A stretch of DNA of 64,000 nucleotides, from NCBI RefSeq assembly GCF_009192735.1, contig NZ_VTFU01000005.1, positions 1-64,000 of the forward strand, given 5' to 3'. This DNA comes from Arthrobacter gandavensis (GTDB lineage: Bacteria > Actinomycetota > Actinomycetes > Actinomycetales > Micrococcaceae). Numbering within the stretch: the stretch's first letter is position 1; each line of letters begins with the position of its first letter. Below are positions 55,338-63,873 of this stretch, one piece after another. The translations under genes and the position numbers were made by a program. Below the pieces are notes generated by a model, which was not told the origin of the DNA, did not search any database, and worked only from the letters and a program-made list of their open reading frames with translations.

Positions 55338-55364
55338 TAACATTGCGGGCCGAAGTGCCGATAG
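55338..55364 (+). promoter_or_regulatory. FliA-type promoter of flgN-flgK-flgL-fliW
   Basis: Plus strand: TAAC (55338-55341), 15 bp, GCCGATAG (55357-55364), identical to the fliC promoter. It lies in the 166-bp region divergent from fliA. Confidence 0.82.
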
Positions 55365-55442
55365 TGACGGACAACGGATAAATCGTTATGTTTTGCCGGA
55401 AATTTTGGACATTACAAGATCAATTGAGGGAGGTGAGTGGAG

Positions 55443-55928
55443 ATGGGTACCCAGAAATTGTCTGCACTTCTCTGGGAAGAACGCGAGTTGCTGGAGCTGC
55501 TCGTTTTCAAGCTTGAAGAAGAACAGCTCCTGCTCACCTCCGGTAAAAGCCGCTGGCTGCAGCATGCCACGCGTGAAGTGGAGCAGGTGCTGGAGCGCCT
55601 GCGGGCAGCGGCCCTCGGCCGGACGGTCGCTGTGGCAGCACTGGCCCAGGACTGGGGGACTGCCGAAGACGCCACCCTGCGCGAGTTGGTGGCTGCGGCT
55701 CCGCCCGGGCCATGGACCGAGATCTTCGCCGGACACCTGCAGGCCATGACGGACCTGACCATCAAGATCCGCGAGCTGAGGGACACCAATGAGCAGTTCC
55801 TGCGGGCCGCGGCGCGCTCTGCCCAGGAAACCCTCGCCGGCTTGAACTCCGAAAACGGCACCTACACCGCGTCCGGCTCCACCGCCGTGTCCACTGCCGG
55901 TGCCCGCCTCGTTGACCAGCAACTTTAA
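55443..55928 (+). CDS. flgN: FlgN-like export chaperone
   Basis: 161 residues, mainly helical and Leu/Glu-rich: LSALLWEERELLELLVFKLEEEQ, the FlgN leading helix pattern. FlgN delivers FlgK and FlgL to the export gate; both are encoded directly downstream. The ATG at 55443 is chosen over the GTG at 55437 because GGGAGGTGAG gives it proper spacing. First gene of the plus-strand flagellar unit. Confidence 0.88.
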   Translation: MGTQKLSALLWEERELLELLVFKLEEEQLLLTSGKSRWLQHATREVEQVLERLRAAALGRTVAVAALAQDWGTAEDATLRELVAAAPPGPWTEIFAGHLQAMTDLTIKIRELRDTNEQFLRAAARSAQETLAGLNSENGTYTASGSTAVSTAGARLVDQQL

Positions 55929-55949
55929 CCCCGAAGGACCAAACTCCTG

Positions 55950-57353
55950 ATGAGTACATTCAGCGGCCTGAATACCGCATACACGGCACTGACCGCTGCC
56001 CGCAGGGGGCTGGACGTCATCGGGCAGAATGTCGCCAACGCCAATACGCCCGGGTACACCCGGCAGCGGTTGGAAACATCAGCCACGGCGCCGCTGTCAT
56101 CCACCGGGTTCAGCACCGGTCCCCGGGTGGGGCAGGGCGTCACAGTGGACGGCATTGCCCGGCTCGGGAGCATGCAGCTGGACGCCCGCGTACGCGCCAC
56201 CACCGCGGTGTCCGGTTTTTCCGCGGTGCGCGCCAATGCGCTTTCCGCCCTGGAAGTCAGCCTCAATGAACCCGGCGACAACGGCATCTCGGCGTCCCTG
56301 GACAACTTTTGGGCCGCGTGGCAGGGCGTATCGAATAAGCCGGGCGATCCGGCCGCAGCCGAGGTTCTCCTGAACGAAGCTGCAACCGTGGCCAGCCGCA
56401 TTTCCTCCGGCTACCTCTCCGTGGCGAACCAGTTCAAGGACGTGCGCTCGGACCTGACCTCCATGGCGGATGAGCTGAACACCGCCGGAGCACAGCTTGC
56501 CAGCCTCAATGGAGCGATCCGTTCCGCGCTGTCCAACGGCGGCTCCGTTAACGAACTCCTGGACCAGCGGAACGCCCTGGCGTCCACGGTCGCCGCGCTG
56601 GCCGGCGGAACCGTCCGCGAGGGCGCCGACGGGATGGCGGACATCCTGGTGGAGGGCAATGCCTTTGTCACCGGCGAGGTTTTCCGGCCGGTGGAAGTTA
56701 CCGGCGGCACGGCTTTGGGCGACGACCCGGTCCGGTTGGTGTGGAGCCACCGGAAAGGTGACTCCGTGGCGCTGTCCAGCGGGGAAATGGCCGGTGCCCT
56801 GAGCCTGCTGGCACCGGGCGCCGATCTGGACAAGGCTGCTGCGTCGTACAACGCGCTGGCCGAAAAACTCGCGTCAACGGTCAACGCAGTGCACAGCACG
56901 GGAACCGCGCCCGGCGACGGCACACCGGGCAGCACCACCGGACTGGACTTCTTTGGCTTCGACGCCGGACAGCCGGCCCTGAGCCTGCACATCATTCCGA
57001 CCAGTGCCTCCGGGATTGCCGCCGGAAACGGCACCGGCGGGTTCGACGGATCCATTGCGGACAAGATCTCCCAGCTGGGCACCTCCGCCGACTCCCCCGA
57101 CAAAACGTGGTCGGCCTTTGTCTCGGGCACCGGAGCCGCTGCCCGCAGCGAAATGCAGCAGGCCAAGCTTGCCGGGATTGCCGCGTCAAGCGCCGTCGGA
57201 CTGCAGCTGGCCAATTCCTCGGTGGACCTGGACGAGGAAAACATGAACCTGCTGGCGTACCAGCATGCTTATCAGGGCGCCGCCCGCGTCATGAGCGCCA
57301 TTGACGAAATGCTTGACACCCTGATTAACCGCACCGGAATTGTCGGAAGGTAA
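55950..57353 (+). CDS. flgK: flagellar hook-associated protein FlgK
   Basis: 467 residues. N-terminal axial domain LNTAYTALTAARRGLDVIGQ and NVANANTPGYTRQR. An internal LNDLIDQRN-type motif appears as NELLDQRNALAS. C-terminal: VDLDEENMNLLAYQHAYQGA. It forms the hook-filament junction nearest the hook. A GAAGGA site precedes the ATG. Confidence 0.96.
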   Translation: MSTFSGLNTAYTALTAARRGLDVIGQNVANANTPGYTRQRLETSATAPLSSTGFSTGPRVGQGVTVDGIARLGSMQLDARVRATTAVSGFSAVRANALSALEVSLNEPGDNGISASLDNFWAAWQGVSNKPGDPAAAEVLLNEAATVASRISSGYLSVANQFKDVRSDLTSMADELNTAGAQLASLNGAIRSALSNGGSVNELLDQRNALASTVAALAGGTVREGADGMADILVEGNAFVTGEVFRPVEVTGGTALGDDPVRLVWSHRKGDSVALSSGEMAGALSLLAPGADLDKAAASYNALAEKLASTVNAVHSTGTAPGDGTPGSTTGLDFFGFDAGQPALSLHIIPTSASGIAAGNGTGGFDGSIADKISQLGTSADSPDKTWSAFVSGTGAAARSEMQQAKLAGIAASSAVGLQLANSSVDLDEENMNLLAYQHAYQGAARVMSAIDEMLDTLINRTGIVGR

Positions 57354-57356
57354 CCC

Positions 57357-58244
57357 GTGATCACCCGCACCACCAACCAGACCCTGGCCCGCAGCGCCCA
57401 GCAGAACCTGCAGGCGAATATGTCGCGCATGGCCAAGCTCCAGGAACAGGTTTCCTCCTCCACCGCCATCACCCGGCCCTCGGACAACCCGGCCGGAACC
57501 GCGGACGCCCTGAAGGTCCGGGCCGAAATCCGGGCCAACGCCCAGTACAGCTCCAATATCAACGACGCCGACGGGTGGCTTACCACTGTGGATTCCGCGC
57601 TGGACAACACCACGGACCTGATGCGCCGCATCAAGGACCTGGCACTCCGGGGCGCCAGCGCCGGGTTGTCACCGGCGAACAGGGATGCGGTCGCCACTGA
57701 GCTGGAGGGCCTGAAGAAGGATCTGCTCAAGGAAGCCAACACCACGTTTGCCGGGCGGAGCGTCTTCGCCGGAAACTCCGATGCCAAGGGTGCTTTCACT
57801 GAGGTAAATGGTGAACTCGTCCACAGCGGTTCGGGTGCGGGAGTGATGCGCCGGGTCGACGGCGGCGCGCCGGTTCGGGTCGACGCCGACGGGTCCGCCG
57901 TTTTCGGCTCCGGTGCCGGTTCCGTCTTCGCACTGGTCGACAGCCTCGCGGCCGACCTGCGCTTGGGGGCGGATGTGACGGGCCACCTGGCATCCATCGA
58001 TGCCCGCGCCAACACGATCCTTTCGCGCCATACCGAGGTGGGGGTCCGGCACGCGGCCGTCCTCAAGGCACGGGACACCAATCTGGAGCAGACGGTGAGC
58101 CTGGAAGCCCGGCGCTCGGGCATCGAGGACCTGGACACCGCCAAGGTGATCCTGGACCTGAAGCTGCAGGAGCTTTCCTACCAGACCGCCCTTTCGGTCA
58201 CCGCACGGGCGCTGCAGCCCACCCTCATGGACTTCCTGCGATGA
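57357..58244 (+). CDS. flgL: flagellar hook-associated protein FlgL
   Basis: 295 residues, flagellin-like ends: N-terminal LARSAQQNLQANMSRMAKLQEQ and SSSTAITRPSDNPAGTADAL; C-terminal LSYQTALSVTARALQPTLMDFL. It is the second junction protein. The start is GTG, 3 bp after the flgK stop, and the end overlaps fliW as ATGA. Confidence 0.95.
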   Translation: MITRTTNQTLARSAQQNLQANMSRMAKLQEQVSSSTAITRPSDNPAGTADALKVRAEIRANAQYSSNINDADGWLTTVDSALDNTTDLMRRIKDLALRGASAGLSPANRDAVATELEGLKKDLLKEANTTFAGRSVFAGNSDAKGAFTEVNGELVHSGSGAGVMRRVDGGAPVRVDADGSAVFGSGAGSVFALVDSLAADLRLGADVTGHLASIDARANTILSRHTEVGVRHAAVLKARDTNLEQTVSLEARRSGIEDLDTAKVILDLKLQELSYQTALSVTARALQPTLMDFLR

Positions 58245-58636
58245 GCGTTCGCACAACGTTCCTCGCTCCCCCGCCGGGCTTTGCCCCTGAGGTGAATTTC
58301 CTCTTGTCAGCTGTGGACGGCGCGGACGGCCTGTACTCGCTGAAGTCGGAACACAGCGGCGGCGCCGAGGGCCTCCGGCTGTTCGTGCTGGACGCGGCTG
58401 TCTACCTGCCCGGATACCAGCCGGAAATCAGCGAAGACCAGCGGCACCAGCTCGACCTTGCCGACGCCGGCGAAGCCCGGGTCCTCGTCGTCGCCAACTC
58501 CACGGAGGCGGGCACCACGGTCAATCTGCTTGCACCCATTGTGCTGAACACCAGGACGCAGCACTGCGCGCAGGTCATCCTCGACGGGCAGGACTGGCCG
58601 GTCCGGGTCCCCCTGGAGGAAGCCGCTGCCGCCTAA
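58241..58636 (+). CDS. fliW: flagellar assembly factor FliW
   Basis: 131 residues matching FliW: GLYSLKSE and LRLFVLDAAVYLPGYQPEIS, then TTVNLLAPIVLNTRTQ and the closing VILDGQDWPVRVPL. FliW binds flagellin and, when free, antagonises CsrA, so flagellin synthesis is matched to secretion. csrA, usually adjacent, is about 28 kb away at the other end of the locus. It is coupled to flgL by a 4-bp overlap and ends before a very strong terminator. Confidence 0.93.
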   Translation: MSVRTTFLAPPPGFAPEVNFLLSAVDGADGLYSLKSEHSGGAEGLRLFVLDAAVYLPGYQPEISEDQRHQLDLADAGEARVLVVANSTEAGTTVNLLAPIVLNTRTQHCAQVILDGQDWPVRVPLEEAAAA

Positions 58637-58681
58637 GGGCATCCCAGCCGCAGCCAATCAAGGTTGCCAATAGAGGCAGCC

Positions 58682-58726
58682 CCAAAAGGGGCGCAACACC
58701 CGGTGCGGGTGTTGCGCCCCTTTTGG
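58682..58726. terminator. bidirectional terminator closing the flagellar locus
   Basis: A perfect 21-bp stem (58682-58702 with 58706-58726) and a 3-nt loop, with AAAA and TTTT within the arms. It lies between convergent fliW and the aldo/keto reductase gene. Confidence 0.9.
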
Positions 58727-58740
58727 CGCGCCTGACGCTA

Positions 58741-59577
58741 TTAGGCGAAGTCGGCCGTGGCCGGGTCCGCGCCGTAGCGGGTGCCGTTGTCGAGGCCGTT
58801 GATGGCTTCGATGTCCTCATCGGAGAGCTTGACGTTCAGCGCCTCCCAGTTTTCCTTGATCCGGGACTCTGTGACGGACTTGGGGATCACGATGCTGCCC
58901 AGGGCCAGGTGCCAGGCGATGACAACCTGGGCCGGGGTGGCGCCGTCGTACTTGGCCGCAATCTCGGCCAGCTTCGGGTCCTCGAGCAGGCCCTTGCCGG
59001 AGCCCAGCGGGGACCAGGACTCGTGCAGGATGTTGTGCTTGGCTTCGAAGGCGCGCAGCTCGGCCTGGTTCAGGTACGGGTGCGTCTCTACCTGGTTCAG
59101 CACGGGCACAACGCCGGTGGCGTCGATGATTTCCTGCAGTGCCTCAACGGTGAAGTTGCAGACACCGATGGACTTGACTCGCCCCTGCTTCTGCAGCTCG
59201 ATCAGGGCCTTCCAGGTGTCCACGTACTTGTTCTGCTTGGGCTGCAGCCAGTGGATGAGGTACAGGTCCAGGGTTTCCAGACCCAGTCGCTCCATCGACG
59301 CGTCGAATGCCTTGAGGGTCTCTTCGTAGCCCTGGTCCGCGTTCCAGACCTTAGTGGTGATGAACATGTCCTCGCGCGGGACGGACGTGGCGGCGATGGC
59401 GCGGCCGACGCCGGCCTCGTTGCCGTAGATCTTGGCGGTGTCGATGTGGCGGTAGCCAACTTCGAAGGCCTGCCCCACAACCTTTTCGGCCACTGAATCC
59501 TCGACCTGCCACACTCCGTAGCCAAGCTGGGGAATGGTGTTGCCGTCATTGAAAGTCACAAGCGGTGATGTAGTCAT
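58741..59577 (-). CDS. aldo/keto reductase
   Basis: 278 residues of the NADPH-dependent AKR superfamily, most like the AKR5 (2,5-diketo-gluconate reductase-like) branch. The catalytic tetrad is complete: Asp46 and Tyr51 (DTAKIYGNE), Lys76 (TTKVWN) and His109 (LIHW). The C-terminal cofactor motif is VIPKSVTESRIKEN. The physiological substrate is unknown. It is a single gene read toward the flagellar terminator. Confidence 0.93.
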   Translation of the reverse strand: MTTSPLVTFNDGNTIPQLGYGVWQVEDSVAEKVVGQAFEVGYRHIDTAKIYGNEAGVGRAIAATSVPREDMFITTKVWNADQGYEETLKAFDASMERLGLETLDLYLIHWLQPKQNKYVDTWKALIELQKQGRVKSIGVCNFTVEALQEIIDATGVVPVLNQVETHPYLNQAELRAFEAKHNILHESWSPLGSGKGLLEDPKLAEIAAKYDGATPAQVVIAWHLALGSIVIPKSVTESRIKENWEALNVKLSDEDIEAINGLDNGTRYGADPATADFA

Positions 59578-59683
59578 TGGCCTATCCTTGCAAAGGACCG
59601 GCCCAAATCCGCTTTCCGTGACGTGTCTATGCTGGACGCGAAATATCCCGCGGCCGTATTCCCGGTTTCGAGAAAAGTTGCGG

Positions 59684-60151
59684 TTATTTGGGCGTATCGG
59701 CGGCGGCTTTTATGGCCCGCTCCGCTTCCAGCACGTCCTCGGCCACCAGCTGTGCCCGCCGGTGGACGTTCTCCAGCCCCGCGGAGGCAAAGCCCCACCG
59801 TTCGCTGTCCAGGCGCGACATGGCTGCCGCCTCGGCGGTTGCCGCCAGGGAGTTGCCGCTGCGCGAAAGCGCGCGGTGCACGGCTATGAGGGCGCCGGGA
59901 ATGTCCTGCCCGTTGCTCGGCAGGCGCCGCTGGGCGCTGACGCACACTTCGCGGACTCTGGGCAGCAGCTCCGACAAGCCGTTGGCCACGGTCACCAGCT
60001 CGTTGTACACGGCGTCGTCCTCCACGCCCTCCAGCATTTGGTGGTAGCGGTCCAGGCCGCGGGTGAAGCGGTCATGGGCGCGCCGCCACACACCCTTCCC
60101 GAGCTGGGTGTCATCTTTCCGCCCCTGCCGGGCGGCTGCAAAAAGTGCCAT
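59684..60151 (-). CDS. conserved hypothetical protein next to bpa
   Basis: 155 residues, predicted all-helical, with no signal peptide or membrane segment. Segments such as WRRAHDRFTRGLDRYHQMLEG and VYNELVTVANGLSELLPRVR suggest a helical bundle. I do not recognise a function. It begins 5 bp after the bpa stop, so it is almost certainly co-transcribed with the proteasome activator. Confidence 0.78.
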   Translation of the reverse strand: MALFAAARQGRKDDTQLGKGVWRRAHDRFTRGLDRYHQMLEGVEDDAVYNELVTVANGLSELLPRVREVCVSAQRRLPSNGQDIPGALIAVHRALSRSGNSLAATAEAAAMSRLDSERWGFASAGLENVHRRAQLVAEDVLEAERAIKAAADTPK

Positions 60152-60156
60152 GGGTC

Positions 60157-60906
60157 CTACAGGTACTGGCCGGGACCGGCGTGCGGTTCAGGTTGGGCGG
60201 AGGAACGGGTTGGTACGGAGGGATCGGCGGGCCGGGGCTCGCCGTTGTCACCGACGACGACGCCGGGTGCCAACACGGTGCCCGGCGGCAACTGCCGCAG
60301 CTGCAGCCGGGAGGCCAGCTGCTGGTTGGCGGTCTGCTGCGCCGCTATGGCGGTCTGGATGCCGCGGAACAGCCCTTCAAGCCAGCCAACCATCTGGGCC
60401 TGCGCAATCCGCAGTTCAGCGTCTGTGGGCACGCTGTCATCAAGGAACGGAAGGTTCACCCGGTGGAGTTCTTCCACCAGTTCGGGCGCGAGCCCGTCCT
60501 CCAGTTCGCGGAGCGAGCGTGCGTGGATCTCCGCCAAACGGTTTCGGGCGGCATCATCGAGCGGGGCGTTGCGGACTTCTTCGAGAAGCTGCTTGATCAT
60601 TGTGCCGATCCGCATCACCTTGGCGGGTTCATCCACCAGGTCGCGGAGTTTCGCCGGACCGGAGCTGCCCTCGCCGCCGCGTCCGTGCCTGTCGGATTCC
60701 GTGCCGCCGTTGTCCGGCACGGCGGGGGTATTGCTGTCCCCGCGCGCTGCCGAAGAATCGCCGCCGGCGGCCGGTGTGCGCACCGGCGGATTGCTGGACG
60801 GCGTTTCACCGTGCGGGGTGCCGTGATTAGAGGATGGTGATGAAGTGTCGGAACCGGGCGCAGGCGCTACATCCGGCCGGGCGGCGGATCCGTTCTCGTC
60901 AGTCAT
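60157..60906 (-). CDS. bpa: bacterial proteasome activator Bpa/PafE
   Basis: 249 residues. The core (about 86-200) contains PAKVMRIGTMIKQLLEEVR, LRELEDGLAPEL and ELRIAQAQMVGWLEGLF, which match mycobacterial PafE (Rv3780) closely. The last four residues are GQYL, the C-terminal motif that docks into the 20S proteasome alpha ring. The N-terminal 80 residues are a Pro/Ser/Gly-rich, probably disordered extension longer than in mycobacteria. Bpa opens the proteasome gate for ATP-independent degradation. The 20S genes must be elsewhere. Confidence 0.92.
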   Translation of the reverse strand: MTDENGSAARPDVAPAPGSDTSSPSSNHGTPHGETPSSNPPVRTPAAGGDSSAARGDSNTPAVPDNGGTESDRHGRGGEGSSGPAKLRDLVDEPAKVMRIGTMIKQLLEEVRNAPLDDAARNRLAEIHARSLRELEDGLAPELVEELHRVNLPFLDDSVPTDAELRIAQAQMVGWLEGLFRGIQTAIAAQQTANQQLASRLQLRQLPPGTVLAPGVVVGDNGEPRPADPSVPTRSSAQPEPHAGPGQYL

Positions 60907-60949
60907 GCATTAATGCTCTCATGGTTGGGGTTGTTTGCCCGGTGCGGGG

Positions 60950-61210
60950 TCAGCTTTCCAGCTCATCCTCGCGGATTCGTGCATACTCGCCGTCCGGCCC
61001 CAGCCCGGCCGCGTGCTGTCCGGCGTTGAGTTGCCCGGGCAGGTAGGGCCGGTTTTCGGCTTCCACTCCGTCGGGCGCTTCTCCCGGCGGGAGATTGACG
61101 TCGTCGGCTAAATGTTCGTCCTCGCTGCCCGTGTCCGGAGTGGGGATGCTGATGTCCCCGCGCAGGTGCTCGTCTTCGGGCAGATCCTCATAATTCCGAT
61201 GTGTTGCCAT
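60950..61210 (-). CDS. small acidic hypothetical protein
   Basis: 86 residues, strongly acidic and Pro/Gly-rich, probably disordered. A motif of the form EDEHL followed by an acidic/Leu-Pro segment occurs twice (near residues 12 and 31). The start ATG at 61210 gives MATHRNYEDL; longer readings lack support. No homologous family is recognised. It lies 43 bp upstream of bpa on the same strand. Confidence 0.6.
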   Translation of the reverse strand: MATHRNYEDLPEDEHLRGDISIPTPDTGSEDEHLADDVNLPPGEAPDGVEAENRPYLPGQLNAGQHAAGLGPDGEYARIREDELES

Positions 61211-61305
61211 GCTCCACCGTAGGCGCCGGCGCGGGCCCCGCTCAAGGCCGGGAAACATAAGGACGCATCGCCGGTTTCCTGCACTGCGAAGGACCGCGAG
61301 GCAGC

Positions 61306-61340
61306 ACGACGGCGGCACCCAAGGCGGGTGCCGCCGTCGT
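61306..61340 (-). terminator. hairpin after ybdD
   Basis: A perfect 15-bp stem (61306-61320 with 61326-61340) and a 5-nt loop downstream of the cstA-ybdD unit. There is no T-tract, so termination is likely but not certain. Confidence 0.5.
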
Positions 61341-61387
61341 CGTCACCGGTGGCTACAGCTGCAGCGGACCCGGCATGGGGAGCCCGT

Positions 61388-61585
61388 TTAGCAGCAGCGG
61401 CCTTCGGGGTTGGAGTCCTGCCGGTCCATCTTGTCCTTCCAGAACTCCCGCTCCGTCAGCGGCGCGGAAGCGCAGCCGGAGGACTGGTGGAAGGCCACAT
61501 ACTTTTGGTACGCGTCCTCCCCCATGACGTCCCGGAAGAACCGCACGAAACCGCGCAGCCCGTCCTTTACCGTGCCCGTGCTCAT
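61388..61585 (-). CDS. ybdD: YbdD/YjiX family protein
   Basis: 65 residues, the usual size. Family features: GFVRFFRDVMGEDAYQKYVAFH and the charged EREFWKDKMDRQD, ending in Cys-Cys. Such proteins are encoded directly after cstA-type pyruvate/peptide transporters and probably accompany them. The ATG at 61585 overlaps the cstA stop (ATGA). Confidence 0.9.
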   Translation of the reverse strand: MSTGTVKDGLRGFVRFFRDVMGEDAYQKYVAFHQSSGCASAPLTEREFWKDKMDRQDSNPEGRCC

Positions 61586-63873
61586 GAGTGTGCCTTCCGG
61601 ACAACCTTCCGGTCCGCCGGGAGCGCATCCCACTGTGCCTGGATTTCTTTTTCGGCAGGTGTCGCCAGGAAGCCCGCGGGTGCGAACATCCTGGAGGCAA
61701 CGGCCGGATCCTCGGCGCTGGGCGAACCGCCGGCACGGAAGGAGCGGATGCTGGCCATGACTGCGGTGATGATGACGATGATCGCCAGCGTCACGAACAC
61801 AATGGACAGCGTGCCCTGGATGAAGGTGTTGCGGACCACGGCTTCCATGGCTTCCACGGTCTTGGCGGTGCCGAAGCTGGTTTCGCCCCGCTCAAGGGCG
61901 CCCTTGAAGGCATTGTGCTGCGCCCAGTAGCCAACGGCCGGAACCGGGCTGAAGATCTTATACATCGAGGCGGTGATGGTCACCACTGACGCGAAGGCCA
62001 GCGGCAGCACCACGATCCAGATGTACTTGAAGACGTTCTTCTTTGCCAGGATCGCCAGGCAGATGGCGAGGGCAATCGCTGCCAGCAGCTGGTTGGCGAT
62101 GCCGAAGAGCGGGAACAGGGTGTTGATCCCGCCCAGCGGGTCCGTGACCCCCATGATCAGGATCGAGCCCCAACCTCCCACCATGACGGCGGTACAGATC
62201 CAGGCTCCGGTTCGCCAGCCGGTGTCACGGAACTTCGGAATGAAGTTGCCGATGGAGTCCTGCAGCATGAAGCGGGCCACGCGGGTTCCGGCGTCGACGG
62301 CGGTGAGGATGAACAGGGCCTCGAACATGATGGCGAAGTGGTACCAGAACGCCATCATCGAGGAGCCGCCAATCAGGCTCTGCATGATCTGGGCCAGGCC
62401 GACGGCGAGGGTTGGCGCGCCGCCGGTGCGCGAGACGATGGATTCCTCGCCCACATTTGAAGCCATGTTGGTGAGCATGTCCGGAGTGAGGTTCACGCCG
62501 GCCAGGCCCAGGCTGTTCACGAACGCGACGGCGCCTTCCACGGTGCCGCCGGTGGCGGCTGCGGAGGAGTTCATGGCGAAGTAGATGCCGCGGTCAATGG
62601 AGATGGCTGCGACCAGGGCCATGATGGCCACGAAGGATTCCATCAGCATGCCGCCGTAGCCAATGAAGCGGGTCTGGCGTTCCTTCTCGATCATCTTCGG
62701 CGTGGTGCCGGAGGCGATCAGGGCGTGGAACCCGGACAGCGCACCGCAGGCGATGGTGACGAAGAGGAACGGGAAGAGCGGTCCGGCCACGACGGGTCCG
62801 TTGTCCGCGGAAGCGAACTCGCTGATTGCGGGGACGGTGATCTCGGGACGGACGATGATGATGGCGACCGCCAGCATCACGATGGTGCCCACCTTCATGA
62901 AGGTGGAGAGGTAGTCACGCGGGGCCAGCAGCAGCCAGACCGGAAGCACCGCTGCAATGAAGCCGTAAATGATGATGCCCCAGGCGATGACGGTCTTGTC
63001 CAGGGTCAGGGCGTCACCCAGTGGGGTGTCGGCGATCATGCCGCCGCCGATGATGGCCAGCAGGAGCAGGACAAAGCCGATGATGGACACTTCGGTGACC
63101 TTGCCCGGCCGCAGGAAGCGCAGGTAGACACCCATGAACAGCGCAATCGGAATGGTCATGCCCACTGAGAAGACGCCCCAGGGGCTTTCCGCGAGGGCGT
63201 TCACGACCACCAGGGCGAGGATCGCCACGATGATGATCATGATGGTCAGCGTGGCAATCAGGGCTGCGGTGCCGCCCACTCGGCCCAGCTCCTCGCGGGC
63301 CATCTGGCCCAGGGACCGTCCGCCGCGGCGCATGGAGAAGAACATGACCAGGTAATCCTGGACGGCGCCGGCCAGGACGACGCCGATGATGATCCAGATA
63401 GTGCCGGGCAGGTACCCCATTTGCGCGGCCAGGACCGGGCCCACCAGGGGCCCGGCGCCGGCAATCGCGGCAAAGTGGTGGCCGTACAGCACCCGGCGGT
63501 CCGTGGCGGCATAGTCCTTGCCGTCGGCCTTGTACTCCGCGGGTGTGGCCCGCCGGTCATTGGGCTGCAGGAGTTTGCGCTCAATGAACTTGGAGTAGAA
63601 GCGGTACGCGATGAAATACGTGCACACTGCTGCGAAAACGAACCAGATGGCGTTCACGGTTTCGCCGCGGACCAGTGCCAGCATGTACCAGCTGACGCCG
63701 CCCAGCAGGGCGATGCCGGACCAGATGGCGATCTTCAGCGGCGTCCAGCGGCGGTCTTCGGCTTCCGCAATTTCGGGGTCCACCGCAACCGGTGGAAGGT
63801 CTGGATCCTGCACCAGGACGTCACTGTCCTCAGGCTGCCCGGGGGCAGCCCGGCGCCGGTGATTCTCGCTCAT
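61582..63873 (-). CDS. cstA: carbon starvation protein CstA (peptide/pyruvate transporter family)
   Basis: 763 residues with about 16-18 membrane helices. CstA hallmarks: YGHHFAAIAGAGPLVGPVLAAQ, DYLVMFFSMRRGGRSLGQ and GFHALIASGTTPKMIEKE. In enterobacteria CstA proteins take up peptides, and the paralogue BtsT takes up pyruvate; the substrate here is not decided by sequence. Co-translated with ybdD. An AAAGG site precedes the ATG. Confidence 0.95.
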   Translation of the reverse strand: MSENHRRRAAPGQPEDSDVLVQDPDLPPVAVDPEIAEAEDRRWTPLKIAIWSGIALLGGVSWYMLALVRGETVNAIWFVFAAVCTYFIAYRFYSKFIERKLLQPNDRRATPAEYKADGKDYAATDRRVLYGHHFAAIAGAGPLVGPVLAAQMGYLPGTIWIIIGVVLAGAVQDYLVMFFSMRRGGRSLGQMAREELGRVGGTAALIATLTIMIIIVAILALVVVNALAESPWGVFSVGMTIPIALFMGVYLRFLRPGKVTEVSIIGFVLLLLAIIGGGMIADTPLGDALTLDKTVIAWGIIIYGFIAAVLPVWLLLAPRDYLSTFMKVGTIVMLAVAIIIVRPEITVPAISEFASADNGPVVAGPLFPFLFVTIACGALSGFHALIASGTTPKMIEKERQTRFIGYGGMLMESFVAIMALVAAISIDRGIYFAMNSSAAATGGTVEGAVAFVNSLGLAGVNLTPDMLTNMASNVGEESIVSRTGGAPTLAVGLAQIMQSLIGGSSMMAFWYHFAIMFEALFILTAVDAGTRVARFMLQDSIGNFIPKFRDTGWRTGAWICTAVMVGGWGSILIMGVTDPLGGINTLFPLFGIANQLLAAIALAICLAILAKKNVFKYIWIVVLPLAFASVVTITASMYKIFSPVPAVGYWAQHNAFKGALERGETSFGTAKTVEAMEAVVRNTFIQGTLSIVFVTLAIIVIITAVMASIRSFRAGGSPSAEDPAVASRMFAPAGFLATPAEKEIQAQWDALPADRKVVRKAHS

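Noticed and set aside
58640-58740. Attachment-site repeat matching the tRNA-Thr 3' end
   Set aside because: No matching sequence is found at this border of the flagellar locus.
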